DNA from: Chlamydomonas sphaeroides
Lineage: Eukaryota; Chlorophyta; Chlorophyceae; Chlamydomonadales; Chlamydomonadaceae
Assembly (NCBI GenBank): GCA_001662425.1
Contig: BDDC01001458.1
Coordinates: 1 to 25,911 of the forward strand
Direction: 5' to 3'
DNA length: 25,911 bases
Made by a program: the position numbers and the translations under genes. The notes beneath the pieces were generated by a model. The model saw only the letters and a list, made by a program, of their open reading frames with translations. It made no database searches and was not told the DNA's origin. Positions 1 to 11,900 of this stretch are shown one piece after another (the first letter of the stretch is position 1; each line of letters starts with the position of its first letter).

Positions 1-66
1 CTGGGGCTGGGGCTGGGGCTGGGGCTGGGGCTGGGGCTGGGGCTGGGGCTGGGGCTGGGGCTGGGT
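1..66. repeat. CTGGGG hexanucleotide tandem repeat
   Basis: About eleven near-perfect copies of the hexamer CTGGGG open the window, and the array probably continues to the left. Runs of four G separated by two bases give the plus strand clear G-quadruplex potential. A short array of the reverse-complement unit (CCCCAG) lies at the right end of the window. Confidence 0.95.
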
Positions 67-1885
67 GGCACGTGTGTGGGTAGACGGGGATAGGGGCGTT
101 GTGGCGGCGAATACGGTGCGCATGGTTGCATGAACGATTGCCTGGTGGGGGTCATGCTAGAGTTGCATTTGCTCGACCTGCGCGGCGGATCCAAGCGAGT
201 TCTTGCGCGACGCTACAAGAGTTGTGGGGAGCTGATGCGCATGTTGCGGGGTTCGGGGCGTTGAGGCTGCAGCAGAGGTCGACCGCTGGAGGCAGTCTTG
301 GGGCCGGGGTGGGCGGCCACAACTGCGCGCAGCGATTTCTCGCAGTTGTACATTCGTGTGGGAGCAGCGGGTGCGGGCCCCAGCTTACCTACCGTGTGCA
401 AGGATGGGGAAGCGGGGGCTCAGCTGTGGCACATGCGGTGCGGGGCGTGCGGGGGCTGCAGGAAGGGCAGTGGGCGCGACGAATGACGCGTTGATGGGCG
501 GCTGCAGCCCCGGCTGCAGCCGAGGCAACGGAGACTGATTCATGGGGTATTCATGCGACCCTTCTGTTGTGTTGCTAGGGTAATCCATGGGCTGTCCTGG
601 CCCGTGCTTGGCACGGAGGCTAGAGCAGTGCAGTGTAGGGATGGGCTGTCCTGGCCCGTGCCTGTGCTCGGGACGGAGGCACGGGGCGGTACGAGGCTTG
701 CATACTCGGAGGATAGCGGGAGAGGGGGCACGGACTCATGGAATATGCAGCGTTCGCAGATGGGGAGCAGAGGCCGCGGTGTGCGCGTGTGGGCTCTGGT
801 CACTCGTGTTGCCGCAGTGGGCGGTGGCGCAGCATCAAATGCCGGGGCGAAGAAATGCGCTCTGGGTTGGGGGTTTTCAGTCCGTAGAGGTTGAGATCTG
901 TTGCCCATCCGTGTCGGTCGCGTGCTAGTGCGTGATGTCGTGTATGCGCGCGTTGAGCCCGGGCAGCTGGCCTGGGCCGTCGTCGTACTGCTCACCGGTC
1001 CACCGGGGCTCTGAGTGCTTACTGCTGCCGATGCTGGTCAAGGTCAACTGCTCAAATATGTGTTGTGTTGGCCCGTACGAGTGCAAGGGTGTGGAGCTAT
1101 CACCCCTGGGCAGCAGACCGCCGTGTGGAGGGGGTGTGCCGCAGCCTGCGAGCGCTCCTGGCGTGTGGACGAGGCAATGCGATGCTGGGTGTGGGTACTG
1201 GGTGCGGCCGCATGGGGCGCACATCATGTTGCGCAGCGGCGCGACCCTGCCGTCGAGCTGTGCTGCCTGGTTGCATGCATGCGTTAGCGAATGCCGGGGA
1301 GCCATTGATATGATGCTACAGGTGTCGGCAGCAGGGGTTCTGCGGTAGCCGCCGCGCGGTGCTCGGCTGTTCGTTGCAGCGCTCGGCACGGCTGACCTGG
1401 AGGCTTCTGCGGATGACCGCACTCAGCAGGCCCCATGTCGCATGGATGACGGTTGGGTGAAGTATGCAACTAGCCGCTTCCAGGAGGCCTCCGGGCTGCT
1501 ACAGAATATCAGTAGAATGTGACTGCACAACCGCGGCATTCGGGTGCGCCGTCGCCCCACAGCCCGCCCCAAGTCCGCTCCAGGTGCCGCTGAACACCGC
1601 CTCCACCTCGCCAGCTCAACACTAGCCACCCAGCCGCCATCGCACCCACACACCCAACACAACACAGCCTCCCACACGTACCTCCCCGCGCAGCTAGACC
1701 CTGGCCGCGGCACACCCGACGCAGTGTCCCCCCTTCGATGCCGCCCCCACCCGATGCCGCCTCCAGCGTTTTGCAGTCCCCACCCAGTAGCAGGCCGGGC
1801 TGTGTCCCACGCCGCCCGACGCCCCACCAACACCCACAAGCTGTGCCCGGCGACGGCGACGGCCGCATCACACGCCGGCGAGCGC
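67..1885. other. Intergenic sequence, no recognisable gene; includes 3' flank of the nucleoporin gene
   Basis: I see no conserved protein motif or chain of spliced exons here on either strand; the open frames look like by-products of high GC. The part nearest 1885 should hold the 3' UTR of the minus-strand nucleoporin gene. A 20-bp direct repeat reading atgggctgtcctggcccgtg occurs near 588 and again near 641. No tRNA or rRNA signature was noticed. Confidence 0.5.
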
Positions 1886-4800
1886 CTACACGGGCACCTC
1901 GGCCGCCGCGTCCTTCTTGTCGTCCTGGAGGCCATTGCCAAGGGGAAACAGGGTTTAGCGGGACAGGGGCCTTAACGAGACTGACGGTCTGACTGACGGT
2001 CGCCAGCCACACTGCAGACCAATGACTACCCGCCCCCTCGCGCCGCCCGCCCTGCCCTTCGTTGCCGTCTTGCTGTCACTGCCCCGGCCCAACGCGCGAC
2101 CGCGCCTGCCCTCATCGCTCACCTGCCCGCTCGCGTGCTGCTGCTTGGCCTTCTCCAGGGCCGCCAGCAGCGCCAGGATCTTGTCCTCGCCCTTGGTGCG
2201 GTAGGCCCAAGTGCGGACCAGCCCGCACCCCGCCTTGGCCTCGCCCTCCTCCTTGCCCTTGTCGCCCTCCTTGTCCTGCGGGCCACAGGGGCCGGGGTGG
2301 CACCGCACCCACACGGCCTGGCGCATGGGTGCCCACACGGGTGCGCGCGGAGGCTAGGGCCGAGGGAGCCAGGGTGAGAGAGCCAGGGACACAGGCAGAG
2401 GACACAGGCAGAGGAGAGCCAGGGATACAGAGGCAGATGAGGCCCCGGTGCGGCGGTTGCGGGCGCGCCGCTCTGGCTGCCGTGCGGGCAAGGACCTCGC
2501 AGGGCCCTGCAAAGGCTGGCAGCGGGCCGGCCGCAGGCGGGTGGCGCCTAATCAGGATGGAACCTGTGGCCGCTTGCCTTGTCCGCAGCGGCGGCACTGC
2601 CTGGCTCCACGGGGGCGGCGGTATTGACGCAGCCGAAGGTGACGCCGCTGGCGCCCGCCATGCGCTGCGGTTTGAGGGAAGGGTTGGGGTGTGCGGTGCA
2701 CGGATGGTGAGCGCGCTGGCTCAAGCCCTTGCGAGGGCAGGTGCAGGGCGGTGTGAGGGGAGGTGCGTGGGTCAGGTGCAGGCGCGGCGGTGTGTCGGCG
2801 ACGTCGTCCTCTGCCCCAGCCCTGCGCGGCTGCCGGCCTTTGCGACGAGCCCTTGCGATGGCCGTGCCCGCCTTGTCCAGCTGGCCCGCCAACACAGCCA
2901 CGGCGGCCCTTGGCCGCCTTGCCCTGCCTTCCCTGCCGCGTTGTTCCTTTCCCCCCATGCACCCACGCACCTGGACGGCCATGCTGGCGGTCACGCGCGC
3001 ATTGAGCAGCAGCCGGAGGTTGCCCGACTGCAAGGGAGGGGAGGGGGGCGAGGTGCGGTGTTGGCTGTTGGGTGTGGTGAGCGCGCTGGCTCACGGCCCG
3101 CCGTGCGCCACTCGCCATCTGCGCAGTCCCCCGGGCCGTGTCACCACGGGGCCACCTACCCCCACACGCGGCCCCAGACACCCCCGCGGCAGCCTCCAAT
3201 GCGGGCCGCACAGCCCGGCTGGCCAACGCCACCCCGCCCGCACCCACATTCCCAGCCGCTCGTCCTAGCCGCTCGTCCTTGGCCCAGCCGGCCCCCAGCC
3301 GGCGCAGTCGTGCACCATTGCACCACGCGCTGCGTGGGGTGGGCCCCCCTCCGCCGCCAGGCCCCATGCCGCCAGGCCTGCTGCCCATGCGACTCGAGCT
3401 TCCGCACACCTCCCCCATGCGACCACACCTCCCCCAGTCTAGTTCGCTACCCCCTCGGTACGCACCCATGCGACCACACCTCCCCCAGCCGCAGGTCCCG
3501 CCCAGCCCACCTGGCGCATGAGCATGCGACTGGTCGCGCCGTCGGCCGACACATTGACACGCAGCTCGCCCGCGCCGCGCTCGCGCCACTTGCCCGCTGC
3601 GCTGTCGTACTCAAACAGCTTGCCGGCCTCTGGGGTTGGGTTGGAGCATGGGCGAGGACGTAAGGGGAGGGCAGCGCGCCCATTCGCGGCAGGGCCAACC
3701 TTGTGGCCCCGTGTCCCGCGGGTGGGGCGGGGCCCGGCCCCGCTGGCTGCGCGACGATTGGCTTCCTCTGTGTCCATGATTGACTGACCACGAATGGCGC
3801 AAATTACGACGTGACGCCCGCGGCAGCGAACCCTGCAGCTCTGGCTCGCCTCCGCAAAACCGGCTACCCCCAGGAGCGGGCCCGCGTCTGCGCGTGCAAC
3901 CCGTTCCGGTCCCTACCCCTTTCCCGTCCTAGCTCCTGCCCTCTGTAGCTGCACCAGCAGAGACGGCGCGCTGGGCTCCCTGCCCGTTGCCATAACAATC
4001 CAATTGACCCGACCATACCCCACCCCACCCCAGCCCACCTGCAAAGATGGTCTGCTCGTGCTCCTCGCCCGTAACCTTCTGCACCACCGCCAGCTGCACC
4101 ACGGGCTTGATGCTGGGGTCCTCATTCGGCTCAAACGCATCCGGCCGCTCGTCGCCCTCGCCGCCGCCCGCCGCGGCGCCGTCGGCGCCCGCGTCGCTGC
4201 CGCCGCTGGAGCCCAGCCCAAACAGCGGCTTGCCCAGGCTGCTCGCGCTGCCCGTGTCGAGCTTAGGGAACGAGAAGCCGGCGGCGCCGAAGGGGGCCGA
4301 GCTGGCAGCGGCGCCGAAGATGCCACCACCGGTGGCGCCGGGGGCGGCGCCGAAGAGGCCGGTGCCGGTGGCGGCGCCCGAGCCGGCGGCGGCGCCGAAG
4401 AGGCCGGTGCCGGTGGCGGCGCCGCTGCCGGGGGCACCCCCGAAGCCGCCGAAGGAGAAGCTGCCGGTGCCGCCGGTGCCACCGGCAGCGAGGGAGGCGA
4501 AGCCCGAGGTGGTTCCTGCGGAGCCGCCAAAGATGCTGGCGCCGCCGCTGGAGGGCGCCGAGGTGCCGGCCTTGGGCTCCTGCGGCAGCAGCGTTCACGC
4601 GCCCAGGGGCACGGTGAGTTGCACGGTGTGTTTGCAATGCGGAGCTCCCACGCGCCATGCTGTGTCCCGCCACAGCATGGCGCGTGTGGCCCGCGCAACC
4701 GACGGCTGGCTGCCCAGCCCCCGGCGAGGCGGCCGCGCACCTCCTTTGCGGGCTCCTCCTTGCCGCCCGTAGCGTCCGCCTCGGCCTCCGCGCCCTCCTT

Positions 4801-5613
4801 GCCGGCCTGCACGGATGGCGTGGTGGTGCAGGGGTGCGTCGGCGGAAAGGGACACGCGCGCCCGCGTGCGGTCCAACTGGGCAGGGCGCGGCACCGCTGC
4901 ACACGCCCGCGCGCCAGCCTGGCCCAGGCGCCGAGCCCTCTGGGACCTGCGCCTCCTGACAAGCCCGCACCTTGGCACCGTCGGGCTTGGCTTCCTCGCC
5001 CTTGGCAGCGTCCGCGCCCTCTGCTTTAGCCTCAGCCGGCACCGCTGCCGTGAGGGCTATGCCAGCGAAAGGATTGGCGGCGCCGGTGGCTGGTGCCGTG
5101 GGCCCGCCCGCTCCTCCGGCTCCTCGGCGGACGTGCACTTTGCGGCGCTCGCGCGCTGCGCCAGCGTCGGCCGTCCAGCTGCCGGGGTCGACGCACTGGG
5201 GGCATCGTGTGTGGGTGGCCGGGCCAAGAGAGCCCGGTGTGAGTGATAGAGCAACCGGGGCAAGCTGCTTCTTCGTGTTGCGTTACGCTGCAGCTGTCGA
5301 ACGGGGCCGCTAGCATGCCAGCGTCTCGGGCAGTGCTGACTTGCGACTGTGGACGGGCTTGACTGAGCGGTAAGCCGCGCAGCAATCGCCCGAGCTGACG
5401 CCGCGTTGATGTATATCCATTAGATGCAGCTCGGCACATTTGCTTGGCCACGCGGCTGGCGCAGATCCTTTGCTCGCGCGCAATTTGTCAAGACCTCAGC
5501 GTTCACGCACGACGCACCGGCTCGTCTTCCTCCGGGTCATCTCTGTCGCGACCTCCTCCTGCACGCTTCTTAGCGGCTGGCTGCAACGCGTCAGAAGGCC
5601 TCTCGTCGCTCAT
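1886..5613 (-). CDS. NUP50: NUP50-type nucleoporin with FG repeats and C-terminal Ran-binding domain (9 exons, 460 aa)
   Basis: Nuclear-pore basket protein; in known NUP50s the N-terminus binds importin-alpha, NPFAG-containing sequence follows and a RanBP1-like domain binds Ran-GTP, helping cargo release during import. Exons (minus): 5613-5518, 5195-4971, 4806-4741, 4579-4039, 3629-3511, 3027-2971, 2664-2578, 2275-2123, 1924-1886; all joins keep frame and the stop is TAG. Residues 1-32 begin MSDERPSDALQPAAKKRAGG, like plant NUP50 starts with their Lys/Arg cluster. WTADAGAARERRKVHVRR (about 39-56) and NPFAGI (73-78) are the family signature. Residues 130-280 are Gly/Ala-rich with IFG, FSFGGFG, LFG and PFG motifs. 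The Ran-binding domain starts at KVTGEEHEQTIF (about 297) and continues through GKLFEYDSAAGKWRERGAGE and LRLLLNARV to TWAYRTKGEDKILALLAALE (about 419-438). Oddities: the intron at 2577-2276 is GC-AG, and a Lys/Glu/Gly insert precedes the last strand of the domain. The family call is firm; the first exon and the short last exon rest on splice logic and similarity only. Confidence 0.88.
2276..2577 (-). other. GC-AG intron in the nucleoporin gene
   Basis: The minus strand reads GACAAG then gcaagcggcc at the donor and tggcccgcag then GACAAGGAG at the acceptor. No GT donor fits the frame here, whereas the GC donor has the usual AG|GCAAG form and keeps phase 0. The intron also holds two near-adjacent copies of a 13-14 bp gacacaggcagag unit (about 2387-2415, plus-strand reading). 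Confidence 0.65.
3416..3488. repeat. 22-bp direct repeat in a nucleoporin intron
   Basis: The 22-bp word starting catgcgaccacacctccccc occurs at 3416-3437 and again, unchanged, at 3467-3488, within the intron between the two exons that encode the first half of the Ran-binding domain. No function is apparent. Confidence 0.8.
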
Positions 5614-5971
5614 CCCTGTGCACTATATGCGCCGTCCGCTTAACGTAAGTGAACGTTTACAGGGGCAGGCACTGTGTGGGTTCGGGGCGTTCCGCAGGGC
5701 TCCGTTCGACGGTTCGGGCCGCTCCGCATCAGCAGCACAACGCCCTAAGGCCAAAGACCGATGCCCCGCTAGCTGGACATACAACGCAATCGAGTTGGCA
5801 ACAAAATTTGACCATCACCATATTTATCATAAACTAGCTAGCACACGTACCCCTGAGTTGCACAGCGCCTTTCCAACGTTTCAGTCCTATGCGCTGACGG
5901 AGTGCCGGGTATCGTGACTGAGCGGGGCATAGGCGAGCTTGCGGAAGCAGGAGCGCATACCCACAGGCAGG
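5614..5971. promoter_or_regulatory. Divergent intergenic region between the nucleoporin and ankyrin/RING genes
   Basis: This 358-bp interval separates the two proposed ATGs, transcribed away from each other, so both promoters and both 5' UTRs must fit here or overlap the genes. A markedly AT-richer patch lies at about 5788-5842, with ccatatttatcataaac inside it, and is the best candidate for a core promoter. A strong plus-strand donor-like site (aacgtaagtg, about 5643) suggests the plus transcript may begin earlier and have a 5' UTR intron. This is inference from layout; no transcript start can be read from the sequence. Confidence 0.5.
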
Positions 5972-8900
5972 ATGCGCATGCCCTGCCCTGCGGAGTACGC
6001 GACGCGGCGAACGCGTCGTGTATGATGGTGCCATTATGAGGATGGCGCAAGCTCTGGCCCCATTGGCGTAGAAGGCAGGACGGGCCATATGTTCCTGGTG
6101 AGCTTGTTGCGCTGCGCCCCGCATTGGCTAACTTCTGAGCAGGCGCAAGTTGAGCAACGTTTTTTGCGAAACTGGGCTGCCGCCCGTGGGCGGTTCGACC
6201 GCTTGGAAGTCGCAGCGAACACCGTTCCTGCTCTGGCGCCGTGGCGCGCCAACACGCTGCAACCTGTTTGCTGCACTGCTCCAGCGACGGGGGGCGGGTC
6301 AAGCTCATCCGTGTCCCTACAACGCGCGCACTGTATGACTACGCGCCGCGCACCCCCGTGCAGGCGTGCGGCCTGCTCGGCTGCTTCAGCCACGCCTTCC
6401 GCAAATCGTCCCCCTCCGCCACCTCGGACGAACACCATGCCGGCCTTTCCGGCACGCACGGCGACCGCCACCTCGGAACCCTCGGCGACCGGCACAGCCA
6501 CGGCCACGGCCACGGCCACGGCCACGGCCACCACGGCCGCTCCGGCGCCCGGCCCTCCAACCCCGGCCTAGCGGCGCTGCTGCCCTCTCCGGGCCCCAAC
6601 GGCCTTGCGCAGGACCCGCACGACCCGCGGGTCGCCTTCGGGCCGGGCCCGCTGGTTCCCCATCAGGTGCGGCCGGCCCCGCCGCGCCCACCTCCACACC
6701 CTGACTCCATCCTCCGTCTCACCCCCTAGCCCGACAGCCCCCTGGCATGCACAGCCGCACGCACCCGCCAACACCCCTGGCGCTCCCCCGCCCGCAGACG
6801 CCCGATCCCTACGACGGCGCCGGCCCCGGCCCGAGCTCCGCGGCGGGGGCGGCGGCCGCCGCCGCCGCCGCCTCGCAGCCCGCCTCCGTGGTGAAGCTGG
6901 AGCGCGGCAGCGCCGGGGGCCTGCGCCGCACGCCGCTGCACATGGCCGCAGAGCGAGGCCAGCTGCACGTGTTGAGCACGCTGATTGAGAGGTGCGTCCC
7001 TGGGGGCTGCGGGAGACGGGCCGCAGGTGCGTGTACCGGTAGCGGCATGGCGGCGGCGCGGGCGTTGCGTGTGTGCTGCTGCAGCGTTGGGGACATGATG
7101 GGAGCCGATGCGGCAGAGGGGGCAGGATTTTGGGACACTGGGTGGCGCGAGTGTGAGCGCTAGAAGGGGCAGCTGAGCTGTGTGGGCTAGCTCACAGGCT
7201 CACCGCGGCTGGTGGAATACTCAATTGGTTGGGGCGGGGAGGCCAGGGGACTACGCTTCGGCGGGGCTCTGCGAAGGGTTGTGGCGTGGCGCTGAGGAAT
7301 GGGTTGGCCCAAAGCTGGCGGCAGCTTGGGCGCCCTCCTTGCCTGCCTGCCCACCCTGACACCCTTGTCGTGGCACGGTGCACCCTGCCCTGCCCACACA
7401 GCCTCTGCTGCTCGGCGACCGCCGTGCTGTTGGGCGAGGGCGGCGACGCGGGCGAGGCCGCGGCGGCGGGCGGCGGCGAGCGGCCGCGCGGCAGCAGGCC
7501 GCGGCGCGGCAGCGGCGGCGTGGAGGCGGAGGGCGACGAGAGCGGCGGACAGCCGTTCCCCGTCGGGCCGCCGGGGCAGTCGGGTGCGCCGGTGGCACCC
7601 GACCAGTACATCCAGCACCACCTCAACATGCAGGTACGGATACTGTACGGCGTGTCCTTCATTTCCGCCGGCGGCCGCGCCGTGGCGGCAGCAGTGAAGT
7701 TGTGGGTCGGTACGGGCGCACCGCGCCAAGCGCACGGCAGCGCGCGGTGCAAGTCGGCCCTCGATGCACAATCGCGCACGTGGTGGTGATGCCGTGGGTG
7801 GGCACGCGCGTGTGTTCCGCTATCGTCCTGCCGGCCCCACATGCTCGCCCCGTGGGCCCGCCCTGCTCCTCCGCCGCCAGGACGCCGAGGGCACCACCGC
7901 GCTTTCGCTGGCGTGTCGCTTCGGCCACGTGGACTGCTGCCGCTTGCTGCTGGCCAACGGCTCGGCCAGGGCGCTCAGCGACGCGAGGGGCAACACGCCG
8001 CTGCACTACGCAGCGCTGCGGGGTGCGTCGCACTGCGGGGCTGCTGGCGCGCTGCACACTCGGGCTGCTCCGCAGCACAGCAGCACAGCTGTGGGGTGCG
8101 TCGCACTGCCTGCGGTCTGCACTATGGGGCTGCTGGCAGCACAGCACCACAGCGCAGCAGCGGCCGGCTGGGCTCCAGCGCCTGTGCATGGTGCTGCTGT
8201 GTGTTTACTCGGGGCTCCGTGCACTGCCGCTCCTCAGGCCACCTGGGCGTGCTGTTCATGCTGATGGACGAGTTCATGGAGCCGGGGCAGGCGGAAGAGC
8301 TGACCGGGTGAGCGCAGGCCACGGGGGCAGGCGGGCGGGCGGCCGTTAAGCCGGCGAGAGGCAGGAGCAGGCGGCGCAGCACAGGGCGTGCATGCGATGT
8401 GCCGTGTGGGTCGCGTGCAGTACGGGCCGTTGGCCCTGTAGGGGGCTGTATCGTTATTGCAGGCAAATCTTGGCTCGCTGCTTGCTCCCTCTGGCCGCAT
8501 GCGCCCATACTGCTCCCGGCTGCCGGCTGCCCGCAGCTACGTGGACTGCCGCAACCACGCGGGCTGCACGCCGTTGCACTACGCGGTGTGGGGCCGCCAG
8601 TCGGGCAGCGTGCAGGTGCGGGCCGCAGGGGCGGTGGCGGAGGGGCGTGCGAGGGCAGCACCGGGGACCGCTGGGGTCCGAGGCCTGCCTCCAGTGTCTG
8701 AGGGGCCCAGGGGAGGTGGGGTCCTGCCAGCGGAAGCAGCGGGGAAAGCGATAGGTCGGTCCCGTTTGGGAAGGGGAAGTGGGTCTGATGGCGCAGGCTG
8801 CAGCAGGCTACATGGATCCTGCTCCACGCTTAGCTGCCGGTGCTCCTGGGGCCCACCGCGCTGTGGCCTGACGCTGCCGGCGGCCACCCTTCGCGCTGTG

Positions 8901-11900
8901 CCGCTGCCTGCCGGCCAACCCCGAGCGCCTTTTGTGATCCACGCTGCCGCTGCCGCTCCGCAGGTCCTGCTGCAGCACGGCGCGGACGTGTTACCGCGCA
9001 ACAGCCGGCCAGCGCAGGTGCGTGTGTGCTGGGTGCGACTGTGGGTGTCTGTGCAAGGCGGCGTAGCCGGGCTGGGGACTCCAGGAGTAATCCCTTGACC
9101 GCCGCCAGCGGCTTCTCTCCGGCCCCATGACCCAGGGCCCCTCTCCTTGACCAATTGGGCCGTCTGCCTCTCTGCTACCCAGTCTGTGGGCCCCTCTGCA
9201 CTCGCGGCACCCCCATCGTCACCGTCCCGCTGCCTGATCTCCGCCCCTGCGCCGTCGAGAGCAGCGCCTCCACCTCCTCACCCGACGCCGCGGCCCTCTC
9301 CTGCTCCCCACTTCCTCCACTAACTGCCCCAGCGCGCTCACCATCCCACACCGCACACCCAGCCCCCGACTGCCTCAGGAGCTGCGCCCCGCCTGTATTC
9401 TCTCTTTGGGAGCAAAGCTCGTCGCACTCTCGCCTGATGCCCCTCCGCCCTCGCCTGCCCGCCCCCTCCCCTCCGCCTCACCCCAGGAGCTGAGCCCCGC
9501 CGTCATGGTGGTGGGCTCCACGCCGCTGCACCTCGCGGCAGCGAGGGGCCATGTGGAGATATGCCGCATCCTGCTCAAGACATTCGTGAGTGGCGGGGGC
9601 CCCCCACGTGCCCTGGCCTCCAGCCAGAGCGCCGTCTTGCCTTGCTCGGCCGCTCCCTGCCGTCGCGTGCATGCGTAGTGCCCTTCCCCGGCCGCCGCCA
9701 GCAACCTCAGCAGCGCGAGCGCTCATTGCTTGTGGCGCCTCACCCGTGGTGCCTCCGGCCGCCGCAGGCGGAGCGCGTGCTGGAGCCGCTGCAGCTGGGC
9801 GAGGACGACCCGCAGCCGCCCACGCTGGCCAGCCTGGACCCGCGGGTGCAGGTCAACGCCAACGGACACATGCCGTACCAGGTGCGCCGGCGGCTGACCG
9901 GCTGGCGGCGCCGCCACACTGGGCACCACCGGAGTGGTGCCACAGCCCACCGGTTTGGTTGCTGCAACGAATGCGATGTTCGCAGTATCCCATGCATCTG
10001 CGCCCACGTGCCGCCTTCCCCTGGACCCTCATCCCACACCGCCGCCTGGCCGGTGCCCTGGCCACGGCCGGCACCGTTACGGCTAGACCTGCACGCACCC
10101 GGACCTGCCCTAACCCCAACATGCCCTTGCCTCTACCCCGACGCCCCGACCCGCGCCCACGAGCAGGTGGCGCAGCGGCTGGGCTTCTACCCGCTGGCCA
10201 TGTTGCTACGCCCCTCCATCCCCATACTGCGCCTCTTTAGCGACGAAGAGCGCGCGGTGCGCTTCTACGGCCCGCCACCGCTCAAGGCCCTCGCCGCCGA
10301 AGCACTGAACAAGAAGCTCCTAGCCGAGCTGGACGCCCTGGCGGCGGCGGCGCCCGGTGGCGCCGCCGGGGCGGCGGCGCCGCCCGCCGCCGCTGCCAAG
10401 CCGCCGCCGGCAAGCGAGCGGCCGGTGTCGGCGCCGCCGAGCATGGAGCAGCTGGCGGCGGCGGAGCGGCAGGACGAGGACGAGGAGCGCTTCAGCGGCG
10501 GCGGAGCGGGGACGCCGAGGGTCGCTCGCGCCACGGACCATGGGCAGAGCAACTACGGCAGCCCGATGGAGGCGGCGGTGGTGATGGGGCAGCGGCGCAT
10601 CACGCCGCCGCGGCCGCTGGACGTTGCCGCTGCCGTCGGCGCCGCTGCCGCAGGCGTCAGCACGCCCGACGGTGGCTCCTTGCAGTCGCCGGGCCGGCCG
10701 CCGCCGCACACACCTGCGCCGCGGACGCCGCCGCCGTCGACGCCCGGCGCGCCGCCGCCTCTGTCGCCAGGTGCCATGTCACCGATGTCGATGGCGCCGA
10801 CGACGCCATCGTCGCCCGGCGGCGGCGGCGTGTCGCCGCGCCCGCAGCAGCTGCTGCCGTCGCCGTCGGGCGGGGCAGCCTCGGGCCGGCGGGCGGCGGC
10901 CGGCATGCCGCTGTCACGGGAGCGATCCTCGACATCCATGCTGCCTGCGGCGGCGCCGCTGGTGGCCGCGCCGTCGGCGCCGGGCCGCCGGCCGTCGGCT
11001 CGGCACCGCACGTCGCACAGCGGCGCCGCCGCCGCCGCCGCCGGCTCGCCGCAGCACCGCCCGCTGGTAGTCAGCTTGCCCGGGCAGCCAGACACGCCAG
11101 AGCTGACGGCGGCGGCGGCAGCCGCAGAGGTGAGCGCGGCGGAAGCGGAGGCCGCCGCGACGGCGGCCTCGTCGGACGGCGCCGCTGAAGGCGCCGAGGC
11201 CGGCGCCGCCACGCCTGGCAGCTACGGCCCTCGTACGCCCGTGCGGCAGCCGTCCGGGGCAGCGCTGCACGTGCGACGAGCGACGGCCGGCACCGGCGGC
11301 GGCGGCGGCGGCACAGCCGGCGGCAGCGAGCCAGCGCCGTCGCCATCCAGCCGTCGCAGTGGTGAGATCGAGCGCCAGGCTCAGGCGCCGCTAACGCGAC
11401 TGCGCAGCAACCCTCTCTTTGAGGATGTTTCCGTCGGCGACGGCGGCGCCGTCGTCGGCGGCAGCGGCATGCCGCCGCTGGCAGAAGAGGACGTCGAGGG
11501 CCCGTCATCAAACGCCGCCGCCGCCGCGACCTGCGTCACCGTCACGCCCTTTGGGGGTGCCTCAGGAGGCGACGGCGCTGCTGGGCGTGGCAAGGCCAAA
11601 CCCAGCGGTGGCGGCGCCACCGCCGCGGCCCCGACGGCCGGCGGCGCAATTGCGGCGGTCATGTCGTACGTCACGGACGACGGCGACGAGGAGGCCGAGT
11701 GCGGTGTGTGCATGGAGCCGCTGCCGCTGGTGGCGATTGCGCCATGCAAACACCAGATATGCGGTGAGCGCGCCTCGCCAGCCTCGTTAGCCTCGCCAGC
11801 CTCGTTAGCCTCGCCAGCCTCGTTAGCCTGGTCAGCCTCGTTAGCCTGGTCAGCCTCGTTAGCCTGGTCAGCCTCGTTAGCCTGGTCAGCCTCGTTAGCC

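Noticed and set aside
2062..3663. 533-codon open frame on the plus strand
   Set aside because: It lies antisense to several nucleoporin exons and introns, is Pro/Arg/Ala-rich without domain motifs, and reflects high GC rather than coding.
5032..5451. Minus-strand frame with a GTG start proposed as the nucleoporin start
   Set aside because: It is out of frame with the NPFAGI region. The exon at 5613-5518 with an ATG, a plant-NUP50-like start and a good donor fits better.
6089..6571. ATG at 6089 as the start of the ankyrin/RING protein
   Set aside because: Its frame differs from that leading into 6666, and reaching it would require introns of only about 45 bp. The 5972 exon gives an ordinary intron length and correct phase.
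9561..10166. Upstream part of the 784-codon open frame that contains the linker and RING start
   Set aside because: This part is in another frame from the ankyrin exons at 9487-9585 and 9768-9881, and corresponds to those exons out of frame plus introns. Only the portion from 10167 to 11763 belongs to the gene.
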